Shown here piece after piece: positions 1-5,044 of a stretch of DNA of 5,044 bases. The DNA is from Acidobacteriota bacterium. GTDB lineage: Bacteria; Acidobacteriota; Thermoanaerobaculia; Multivoradales; JAHEKO01. The notes beneath the pieces were generated by a model. That model worked only from the letters and a program-made list of their open reading frames with translations. It was not told where the DNA came from and ran no database searches. Each line of letters starts with the position of its first letter. The stretch's first letter is position 1. The stretch spans positions 1 through 5,044 of the forward strand of contig JAOTZA010000243.1 in assembly GCA_029861655.1 (NCBI GenBank), written 5' to 3'. The position numbers and the translations under genes are program-made.

Positions 1-1
1 T

Positions 2-571
2 TGCATTTCCGGCCACGTGGCACTCCCTGGGGTTTACGAGTATCCGATCGGTGTGACGCTCGACGAGCTGGTCGACGCCGCCGGTGGTGTGTATCGCGGG
101 CGCAAGCTCAAGGCCTACATCCCGGGGGGCGCTTCAGCGGCCATGCTCTCGGCCAACCAGACCGACATCCCGATGGATTTCGACTCGCTGATCGAGGCGG
201 GCAGCATGCTCGGCTCGGCGGCAGTCGTGGTGATGGACGAGACAACGTGTCTGGTGAGGGCGGTCTGGCGACTGGCAAAGTTCTTCGCCCACGAGTCCTG
301 CGGCCAGTGCACACCCTGTCGCGAGGGGACGAACTGGTCGCAATTGGTGCTGGGCCGGATCGAGAGAGGCGAAGCGACGTCGGCCGATGCCGATCTTCTG
401 CTGCGAATGACAGGCAACATGAGTGGAACCGCTCTTTGTGCCCTTGCCGACGCCTGTGTTGGACCGGTTCGTTCGCTGGTCACCAACTTCCGACCCGAGA
501 TCGAGGCGCATTTCGCCAATGGTGAAACGAGCGGCAGCTGCCCGCTGCCTTCAGAGAAGGTGTTCGCATGA
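2..571 (+). CDS. nuoF: NADH-quinone oxidoreductase subunit F, C-terminal part (5' end outside window)
   Basis: This is the NADH-binding flavoprotein of complex I, a peripheral-arm subunit that takes hydride from NADH onto FMN and passes electrons to 4Fe-4S cluster N3. The window holds only the last 189 codons; the NADH/FMN-binding half lies upstream. The reading frame is open from base 2, and its first residues (SGHVALPGVYE) match the start of the family's SLBB-type domain, so the GTG at 17 is an internal valine, not a start. The SLBB-like region covers fragment residues 1-80. The N3 ligands are visible as CGQCTPCR (Cys100, Cys103, Cys106) with a fourth Cys146 in ALCALAD; the helical C-terminal domain surrounds them. 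A short tail of about 18 residues follows the last conserved helix. The gene ends 7 bases before nuoG, as expected for a nuoF-nuoG pair. Identification is secure from motifs and context. Confidence 0.96.
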   Translation, partial: CISGHVALPGVYEYPIGVTLDELVDAAGGVYRGRKLKAYIPGGASAAMLSANQTDIPMDFDSLIEAGSMLGSAAVVVMDETTCLVRAVWRLAKFFAHESCGQCTPCREGTNWSQLVLGRIERGEATSADADLLLRMTGNMSGTALCALADACVGPVRSLVTNFRPEIEAHFANGETSGSCPLPSEKVFA

Positions 572-575
572 GGTG
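570..575 (+). promoter_or_regulatory. Shine-Dalgarno site for nuoG
   Basis: GAGGTG begins one base before the end of nuoF, overlapping its TGA stop, and lies 3 bases before the nuoG ATG at 579. Read from the GAGG core, the spacing is 5 bases. The overlap with the nuoF stop suggests that ribosomes finishing nuoF reinitiate on nuoG. Confidence 0.6.
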
Positions 576-578
576 TAG

Positions 579-2204
579 ATGCCCGAGGTAACCATAGACG
601 GCCGCACCCTCGAAGTGGAGCGTGGAACCAACCTGATCGACGCCGCCCACGAGGTCGGCGTCCAGATCCCCCATTACTGCTATCACCCACGACTATCGGT
701 CGTAGGTCAGTGCCGCATGTGCCTGGTCAAGGTGGATGGCATGCGCGGGCTTCAACCCGGCTGCACCACCCAGGTCATGAAAGACGGGATGATGGTTCAC
801 GTGGATGATGCCGAGGTCCGCGAGGCGCAACAGGGGATGATGGAGTTTCTTCTCATCAATCACCCTCTCGACTGTCCGATCTGCGACCAGGCCGGCGAGT
901 GCGGTTTGCAGGACTACTCCTTCAAGCACGGTCAGGCGTTCTCCCGTTTCCGCTACGAAGAGAAGCGGACCTACCCGGGTAAGGAGCGCATCCCGCTCGG
1001 ACCCAGCGTCGTCCTCAACATGAACCGGTGTATTCAATGTACTAGGTGCATTCGTTTCACCGAGGAGGTGACCGGCACGGGAGAGCTGGGATTCTTCCAG
1101 CGGGGCTCACGAGCAGAGATCGGCGTCTTCCCGGACAGGGTTCTGGACAACGATCTCTCGACGTGTGTCGTGGACCTCTGCCCGGTTGGCGCCCTCACCT
1201 CGACGCGCTTCCGCTTCGCCGAGCGGGTTTGGAACCTCGACAAACAGCCCTCGATCTGTGTCGGCTGCGACGCCGGATGCAACATCACGATCGAACACCG
1301 GAGAGGGAGCATTCGACGCCACAAACCGCGCTTCAACACGGCGGTGAACGACTACTGGATGTGCGATCACGGCCGTGGAACTTTCGAGCGCTACGCCCAG
1401 GAACGGCGCCTCCGCGTGCCCAAGCTACGAAAAGCCGGAGAGCTTCAGACAACGTCCTGGAAGGAAGTGACGGGGGCCCTGGCCGGCAGCCTCATGGCCC
1501 AACACGGGGAGGCCGCGCTCGCCTTCTTGGCAACCGGCTACCTGACCACTGAGGAGGCTTTTTTGATGGCGCAGATCGGTAGCCGAATCCGCTCCGAGGC
1601 AAGGTTCGTACTTTCTGAGGAAGGGCCGACGCGCAGTATCCCCACACCGGCCGGCGGTGTCACCGGATCGGAATGCTCACCCAATCGGCGAGGTGTCGAG
1701 TTGGCGGGGATGAAGTCATCCGATCCGCCTTTTACGTTAGATCAGCTTCTCGAAGGCGATGCGGCGTCGAGATGTGGCCTGCTTCTGGTCGCCGACGGCG
1801 ATCCCGGGAGTCTGCTTCATCGGTCCGAGGTGCTGGCGAAGCTCCGCCAGGCGAAGCGACTGGTGGTGATGGGTTGGGCGGAGACGCCGCTCACGAAACT
1901 AGCGGACCTGATCCTGCCGATCGAGACCCACCCGGAGAAAACCGGGACCTATGTGAACACAAAGGGCCGTCTACAACCGTTCGAGGCCGCCTTCCCGGCG
2001 CCCGCCGGAATTCGCTCGGGTGTCTCGGTGCTGTCCGACCTTCTCGGCACGCTCGACCGCCGTTGGAAGAACCTGACGCCGGAGCAGGTTTTTGAGCGGA
2101 TGTCACGATCGGTGGCCGGCTTCTATGGCCGCTCGTTCGCTGAACTGCCGGCTGAGGGCGTTTCCCTGGAGATGCCGGCCGATCCGGCGGGAGCCACCCC
2201 GTGA
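579..2204 (+). CDS. nuoG: NADH-quinone oxidoreductase subunit G, compact form with N7 ligands
   Basis: This is the large Fe-S subunit of the complex I peripheral arm, relaying electrons from NuoF toward NuoI and the quinone site. Its 541 residues read in order. An N-terminal 2Fe-2S ferredoxin domain (about 1-75) has Cys34, Cys45, Cys48 and Cys62. The His-Cys3 site for N5 is His95, Cys99, Cys102 and Cys108. The N4 site is Cys151, Cys154, Cys157 and Cys201 (DLCPVGAL). A fourth 4Fe-4S motif, Cys227, Cys230, Cys234 and Cys262, corresponds to N7, found in only some bacterial NuoG proteins. A molybdopterin-oxidoreductase-like domain follows (about 276-490), ending in a recognisable segment around LADLILPIETHPEKTGTY and NTKGR. 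The protein is shorter than the roughly 680-910 residues common in the family; the loss is inside the molybdopterin-like domain, which carries no cofactor in complex I. Cys196 is an extra cysteine where related proteins usually have Asn. The start is ATG with a GAGGTG site upstream. Confidence 0.97.
   Translation: MPEVTIDGRTLEVERGTNLIDAAHEVGVQIPHYCYHPRLSVVGQCRMCLVKVDGMRGLQPGCTTQVMKDGMMVHVDDAEVREAQQGMMEFLLINHPLDCPICDQAGECGLQDYSFKHGQAFSRFRYEEKRTYPGKERIPLGPSVVLNMNRCIQCTRCIRFTEEVTGTGELGFFQRGSRAEIGVFPDRVLDNDLSTCVVDLCPVGALTSTRFRFAERVWNLDKQPSICVGCDAGCNITIEHRRGSIRRHKPRFNTAVNDYWMCDHGRGTFERYAQERRLRVPKLRKAGELQTTSWKEVTGALAGSLMAQHGEAALAFLATGYLTTEEAFLMAQIGSRIRSEARFVLSEEGPTRSIPTPAGGVTGSECSPNRRGVELAGMKSSDPPFTLDQLLEGDAASRCGLLLVADGDPGSLLHRSEVLAKLRQAKRLVVMGWAETPLTKLADLILPIETHPEKTGTYVNTKGRLQPFEAAFPAPAGIRSGVSVLSDLLGTLDRRWKNLTPEQVFERMSRSVAGFYGRSFAELPAEGVSLEMPADPAGATP
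1551..1568 (+). other. Internal Shine-Dalgarno-like sequence, T-TTT-TTG heptamer and in-frame ATG within nuoG
   Basis: GAGGAGG (1551-1557) is followed by a run of six T (1559-1564) and an ATG at 1566, which is in frame with nuoG and encodes Met330. The 8-base gap between the SD-like stretch and the ATG is suitable for initiation; starting there would give a 212-residue C-terminal fragment. The same bases form T-TTT-TTG in the zero frame, the X-XXY-YYZ layout of a -1 slippery site; a -1 shift would reach TAG at 1580-1582 after five codons. Both readings are inference. The GAGGAG encodes an acidic pair that occurs at a similar place in other NuoG proteins, so the arrangement may be accidental. 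Confidence 0.2.
2189..2193 (+). promoter_or_regulatory. Shine-Dalgarno site for nuoH, inside the end of nuoG
   Basis: GGGAG lies 7 bases before a GTG at 2201 and 10 bases before the ATG at 2204. The spacing is compatible with either start and slightly better for GTG, which would give a GTGA overlap like that of nuoJ/nuoK. The two choices differ by one residue. Confidence 0.5.
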
Positions 2205-3241
2205 TGTTCGACTTGCTGGCGACAGGAGCGAAGATGGCCGTCTGGATGACGGTGCTTCTCTCGGTGACGCCGGTAATGGTCTGGGTCGAGCGAAGAGGCG
2301 CAGCCCTCATCCAGGACCGTCTGGGCCCCAACAGGGTCGGGCCGTTGGGCCTATTCCAGTCATTGGCCGATGCGGTGAAGCTCCTCTTCAAGGAAGATAT
2401 CGCAACTCTCGAGTCGGATAAGTTCCTCTACACGCTGGCCCCGATGCTCGCCGTGGTTCCGGCACTGACCACCTTTGTCGTCATTCCCTTCGGCCCGGAC
2501 ATCGAGGTCGCGGGCCGGCCGGTGTCTCTGCTGGTCTCAGAGGCCGAAACCGGAGCACTCCTCTTGCTGGCCCTCGCCAGCCTCGGGGTCTACTCGCTGG
2601 TAATGGCCGGCTACAGCGCCAACAACAAGTACTCTTTGATGGGAGCCGTGCGTGCGTCGGCGCAGATGATCAGCTACGAGCTGGCGCTCGCTCTTTCGGT
2701 CGTGGCGGCACTCGTTCCGGTCGGCTCTCTGCGCCTCGACCACGTGGTCTCCTACCAGCAGGGCACCTGGTGGGGGTTTCTTCCCCATTGGAATCTCTTT
2801 CCCCAGTTCATCGGCTTTCTCGTCTTTCTGATTGCCTCTTTCGCTGAGACCAACCGGCTTCCATTCGATCTGCCAGAGGCGGAGTCCGAGTTGGTGGCCG
2901 GGTATCACACCGAGTACAGCTCGATGAAGTTCTCTCTCTTCTTCATGGGTGAGTACATGTCGATGGCCACCCTGTCGATCCTCGCATCGACGCTCTTTCT
3001 GGGCGGCTGGCATCTTCCGGGCCTCGACTACTCGGGCTGGTGGGTCACCGCTGCGACAACGGGTCTTCTGGTGCTGATGGCCAAGGCCGCGCTCTTCCTC
3101 CTCCTGTTTGTTTGGGTGCGGTGGACCTTCCCCCGCTTCCGTTTCGACCAGCTTCTGAGACTCGGATGGAAGGTGCTGCTGCCCCTCGCCATTGCCAATC
3201 TCGTGCTGGTGGCCGCCTTGACGGTCAGTGGGGTGTTGTAG
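2204..3241 (+). CDS. nuoH: NADH-quinone oxidoreductase subunit H
   Basis: NuoH (ND1 family) is the membrane subunit at the junction of the two arms; it helps form the quinone entry channel and couples quinone reduction to the proton-pumping subunits. The 345-residue product has the usual family length and about eight hydrophobic helices. Diagnostic stretches are GPNRVGP (residues 41-47) leading into the amphipathic LADAVKLLFKEDI segment, NNKYSLMGAVRASAQMISYE (140-159), the strongly conserved acidic loop AETNRLPFDLPEAESELV (214-231), and PRFRFDQ (310-316) before the last helix. The acidic and arginine residues of the quinone-side loops appear intact. I chose the ATG at 2204, which shares its A with the nuoG stop (TGATG); GTG at 2201 is an equally legal start that adds one residue. 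The gene ends directly against nuoJ, where the canonical order would place nuoI. Confidence 0.97.
   Translation: MFDLLATGAKMAVWMTVLLSVTPVMVWVERRGAALIQDRLGPNRVGPLGLFQSLADAVKLLFKEDIATLESDKFLYTLAPMLAVVPALTTFVVIPFGPDIEVAGRPVSLLVSEAETGALLLLALASLGVYSLVMAGYSANNKYSLMGAVRASAQMISYELALALSVVAALVPVGSLRLDHVVSYQQGTWWGFLPHWNLFPQFIGFLVFLIASFAETNRLPFDLPEAESELVAGYHTEYSSMKFSLFFMGEYMSMATLSILASTLFLGGWHLPGLDYSGWWVTAATTGLLVLMAKAALFLLLFVWVRWTFPRFRFDQLLRLGWKVLLPLAIANLVLVAALTVSGVL
3230..3235 (+). promoter_or_regulatory. Shine-Dalgarno site for nuoJ, inside the end of nuoH
   Basis: GGGGTG ends 6 bases before the nuoJ ATG at 3242 and lies within the last codons of nuoH. It supports the ATG that follows the nuoH stop immediately, so nuoJ is probably coupled to nuoH translation. 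Confidence 0.45.
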
Positions 3242-3760
3242 ATGGAGGTCGCTGTCTTCGCGGTCTTTGCCCTCCTGGCTCTCGGATCGGCGCTCGTCGT
3301 AGTGCTCCACCGCAACCCGATCTACTCCACCATGAGCCTGGTGGTGACGTTGATCTCGATTGCCGTCCTCTTTGTTCTCTTGGGAGCGCCGTTTCTGGCC
3401 GCCTTACAGGTCCTGGTCTACACCGGAGCCATCTTGGTCCTGTTTCTTTTTGTTCTCATGTTGCTCAACGTAGGCGCCGGAGGCCGCGGTCCCGACCGGT
3501 TGGGCCAGAAGATCGGGGCCGTGGGCGCTTCCGCGGCGTTCGGGGTCGTGATGCTCACCCTCTTGTGGGGGCGCTTCCACGGTTTTGAGCTCTCCCCGCT
3601 CACCGAAGAGATTGTCGCCCTCAAGCCCCTGGCAAAGCAGCTGATGACCACCTACCTGCTGCCGTTCGAGATGGTGGGCCTCTTGCTCCTGGCCGCGGTC
3701 ATCGCCGCCACGGCGCTCGCCAAGAAGCCCGAAGTGCGCTTGCCGCGGGAGAAGACGTGA
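3242..3760 (+). CDS. nuoJ: NADH-quinone oxidoreductase subunit J
   Basis: NuoJ (ND6 family) is a small membrane subunit of complex I, packed between NuoH and NuoK, whose third helix changes shape during the coupling cycle. The product has 172 residues and about five hydrophobic helices (roughly 1-21, 30-48, 53-76, 91-110, 138-160). The family signature is the third helix, LQVLVYTGAILVLFLFVLML (residues 55-74), containing Tyr60 and the glycine of the pi-bulge region. A second conserved segment is LLPFEMVGLLLLAAVIAA in the last helix, followed by a basic cytoplasmic tail. The extramembrane loop between helices 4 and 5 (about 111-137) is short and mildly charged. The ATG begins the base after the nuoH stop, and the TGA stop overlaps the GTG start of nuoK by four bases (GTGA). 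Identification is secure. Confidence 0.96.
   Translation: MEVAVFAVFALLALGSALVVVLHRNPIYSTMSLVVTLISIAVLFVLLGAPFLAALQVLVYTGAILVLFLFVLMLLNVGAGGRGPDRLGQKIGAVGASAAFGVVMLTLLWGRFHGFELSPLTEEIVALKPLAKQLMTTYLLPFEMVGLLLLAAVIAATALAKKPEVRLPREKT
3747..3751 (+). promoter_or_regulatory. Shine-Dalgarno site supporting the GTG start of nuoK
   Basis: GGGAG sits 5 bases before the GTG at 3757. The first in-frame ATG of nuoK lies far downstream, inside conserved helix 2, so this site and the GTGA overlap decide the start. Confidence 0.5.
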
Positions 3761-4098
3761 GCATCCCGGTCTCGGTACCCATCCAGTGGTACTTCCTTCT
3801 CGCGGGAGCCCTCTTTGTCATCGGCGCTCTCGGAGCGCTCAGCCGTCGCAACGGCATCACGATCTTCCTCTCGATCGAACTAATGCTCAATTCGGTCAAT
3901 CTCTTGATTGTCGCCTACGCGCGAGTCGTAGGTGAGCGCACAGGAGACCTCTTGACCGCGCTCAACGGCCAGATCCTCGTCCTCTTCGTATTGGCGGTCG
4001 CGGCTGCCGAAGCGGCTGTGGGGCTTGCACTCTTTATCGCCATCTTTCGCGGTCGCCGGACCATCGACGTCAACCGTCTGAACCTGATGCGTTGGTAG
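3757..4098 (+). CDS. nuoK: NADH-quinone oxidoreductase subunit K, with extended helix 2-3 loop
   Basis: NuoK (ND4L family) is a three-helix membrane subunit carrying two buried glutamates of the central proton path of complex I. The product has 113 residues, against about 100 in most bacteria. Helices run roughly over residues 9-28, 33-56 and 71-97. The cytoplasmic turn SRRNGI and the segment SIELMLNSVN hold Glu41, equivalent to Escherichia coli Glu36. The third helix, with AVAAAEAAVGLAL, holds Glu85, equivalent to Glu72. The glutamates are 44 residues apart here, against about 35-36 normally, because the loop after helix 2 (about 57-70, GERTGDLLTALN) is longer by 8-9 residues. The C-terminal tail ends in the usual pattern of this family (VNRLNL). 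Start is GTG in a four-base overlap with nuoJ; translation is probably coupled. Confidence 0.96.
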   Translation: MSIPVSVPIQWYFLLAGALFVIGALGALSRRNGITIFLSIELMLNSVNLLIVAYARVVGERTGDLLTALNGQILVLFVLAVAAAEAAVGLALFIAIFRGRRTIDVNRLNLMRW

Positions 4099-4105
4099 GG
4101 TTGTG

Positions 4106-5044
4106 ATGGACTGGTTGAGTCTCCTCTGGCTAATCCCCGTGTTGCCCCTCGTCGGCGCCGCGGCCAACGGTTTCTTCGCGCTGACCCTTCGCGGTCCCCA
4201 GAAACGACTGGCCACGACAATCGCACTGGCAGCCCCGGGAGCATCACTTCTGGTGGCGCTCGGAGCCTGCCGGCAGTACATGACCCGCATGTCGCACGAA
4301 CCCTTCGAGCAAGTGGTTTACAGATGGACCGCGGCGCCGCTGGAGATCGACGTCGGTTTTCTTCTCGACCCGTTGTCGTCGGTGATGGTGTTCGTGGTGA
4401 CGTTCGTGGGCTTTCTGATCCACGTGTACTCGGTGGGTTATATGGCCCATGAGGAGGGTTACCAGCGCTACTTCACGTACCTGAATCTGTTTATGGGAGC
4501 CATGCTGCTCCTGATCCTGGGCAACAACTATCTGGTGACATTTGTGGGCTGGGAGGGTGTGGGGCTGTGCTCGTATCTTCTGATCGGGTTCTACTTCGAG
4601 GAGGAGTTCCCGCCGTATGCTGGGCGCAAGGCCTTTATTGTCAACCGGATCGGTGACTTTGCGTTTCTGGTCGGGTTGTTTGCGCTGGTGGCGAAGTTCG
4701 GGACGTTGAACTACGGCGAGATCTTTGGCGCCGTAGCTCAGGACCCGCACGCGGTCGAAGACGGCAGCTACCTTCTGGGTCTGTCGTTTGCGGGGTTTGT
4801 GACGCTTTGTCTGTTTATCGGGGCGATGGGCAAGAGCGCCCAGATCCCGCTCTATGTGTGGTTGCCGGATGCGATGGCGGGTCCGACCCCGGTGTCGGCA
4901 TTGATCCATGCGGCGACGATGGTGACCGCCGGGGTGTACATGGTGGTGCGCTCGAACGCGCTGTACCAGCTCGCCGGTGGCACATCGGCATTTGTGGCGG
5001 TGGTGGGTGCGGTGACGGCGCTGTTTGCGGCGACCATTGCGTTG
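4106..5044 (+). CDS. nuoL: NADH-quinone oxidoreductase subunit L, N-terminal half (3' end outside window)
   Basis: NuoL (ND5 family) is the distal antiporter-like proton-pumping subunit of the complex I membrane arm. The frame is open from ATG 4106 to the window edge, giving 313 codons, about half of the usual 600-plus residues. Several hydrophobic helices are evident, starting with residues 5-25 and 84-110. Family markers are LLDPLSSVM (86-94), HVYSVGYM (106-113) and GWEGVGLCSYLLIGFY (148-163), whose Glu150 matches the proton-path glutamate E. coli Glu144. Others are NRIGD (180-184) and GAMGKSAQIPLYVWLPDAM (239-257), whose Lys243 matches Lys229, followed by GPTPVSALIHAATMVTAGVY (259-278) with conserved His268. 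GTG at 4103 is an alternative start; I prefer the ATG, 5 bases after AGGG (4097-4100) at the nuoK stop. From about codon 91 synonymous codon use shifts strongly to GTG, GCG and TTT. NuoM and NuoN are related, but the order after nuoK and the length of the N-terminal part favour NuoL. Confidence 0.95.
   Translation, partial: MDWLSLLWLIPVLPLVGAAANGFFALTLRGPQKRLATTIALAAPGASLLVALGACRQYMTRMSHEPFEQVVYRWTAAPLEIDVGFLLDPLSSVMVFVVTFVGFLIHVYSVGYMAHEEGYQRYFTYLNLFMGAMLLLILGNNYLVTFVGWEGVGLCSYLLIGFYFEEEFPPYAGRKAFIVNRIGDFAFLVGLFALVAKFGTLNYGEIFGAVAQDPHAVEDGSYLLGLSFAGFVTLCLFIGAMGKSAQIPLYVWLPDAMAGPTPVSALIHAATMVTAGVYMVVRSNALYQLAGGTSAFVAVVGAVTALFAATIAL

Noticed and set aside
17..19. GTG as the start of a short NuoF-like gene
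   Set aside because: The same frame is open to base 2, and the residues before it (ISGH) belong to the conserved start of the SLBB-type domain, so the gene continues upstream of the window.
572..578. Intergenic gap between nuoF and nuoG as a regulatory site or terminator
   Set aside because: It is only 7 bases long and holds no stem-loop. The same applies to the 7-base gap between nuoK and nuoL (4099-4105).
115..690. Open frame on the - strand spanning the end of nuoF and the start of nuoG
   Set aside because: It crosses two real genes whose motifs are intact, has no domain signal, and has no promoter-like context.
1026..1053. CxxCxxC cluster as a NuoI-type ferredoxin motif that could rescue the missing nuoI
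   Set aside because: CIQCTRC with the later DLCPVGAL cysteine is the N4 site of NuoG itself. Only one such set is present, whereas NuoI needs two.
1046..1552. Second + strand frame inside nuoG (168 residues), and a similar one at 3040-3588 across nuoH/nuoJ
   Set aside because: Both are Arg/Pro/Gly-rich out-of-frame readings of GC-rich genes without family motifs. The zero-frame proteins are clearly conserved.
579..2204. nuoG as a degraded or frameshifted gene because it is short
   Set aside because: The frame is continuous, all Fe-S ligands are present, the C-terminal conserved segment is intact, and the gene is tightly coupled to nuoH. It looks like a functional compact variant.
2537..3310. 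Long open frame on the - strand opposite nuoH (257 residues)
   Set aside because: It is antisense to a well-conserved nuoH. Its product is highly charged with no recognisable domain, as expected for the reverse complement of GC-rich hydrophobic coding sequence.
4244..4909. Open frame on the - strand opposite nuoL (221 residues, His/Gln/Arg-rich)
   Set aside because: The composition is that of a shadow of hydrophobic codons (Val/Met/Leu read backwards give His/Gln/Arg). The + strand NuoL motifs explain the region fully.

Overview
The window lies entirely inside one operon for respiratory complex I (proton-pumping NADH:quinone oxidoreductase, NDH-1). All genes are on the + strand: the 3' end of nuoF, complete nuoG, nuoH, nuoJ and nuoK, and the 5' part of nuoL, which runs off the right edge. 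Base composition is GC-rich. NuoF and NuoG with a full set of Fe-S ligands point to a bacterium with a complete NADH-oxidising complex I. Protein style (a compact NuoG of about 541 residues, and NuoH and NuoK of the type found in many Gram-negative environmental phyla) would suit a lineage such as Acidobacteriota or a relative. That placement is a weak inference; the window contains no taxonomic marker.

Layout: nuoF end (to 571), a 7-base gap, nuoG (579-2204), nuoH (2204-3241, sharing bases with the nuoG stop), nuoJ (3242-3760, no gap), nuoK (3757-4098, GTGA overlap), a 7-base gap, nuoL (from 4106). No intergenic space exceeds 7 bases, so there is no room for internal terminators, promoters or extra genes. 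The genes are almost certainly co-transcribed and largely translationally coupled.

How the genes work together: NuoF accepts hydride from NADH and passes electrons through its N3 cluster to the NuoG chain (2Fe-2S plus three 4Fe-4S sites, including the non-universal N7 site). NuoH forms the membrane heel next to the quinone pocket. NuoJ, NuoK and NuoL form the proton-translocating membrane arm.

The most notable point is what is missing: nuoI, the 2x[4Fe-4S] subunit that in the canonical order sits between nuoH and nuoJ, is absent, and the two flanking genes abut exactly. NuoI is needed to carry electrons from NuoG toward the quinone site, so it must be encoded elsewhere if this complex works. 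Other points worth a look are an in-frame Shine-Dalgarno/T-TTT-TTG/ATG cluster in the middle of nuoG, a shortened molybdopterin-like domain in NuoG, an extended loop between helices 2 and 3 of NuoK, and a sharp change in synonymous codon use inside nuoL from about base 4376. I see no mobile element, repeat, CRISPR array or RNA gene. This is a core metabolic locus, not an evidently new system.
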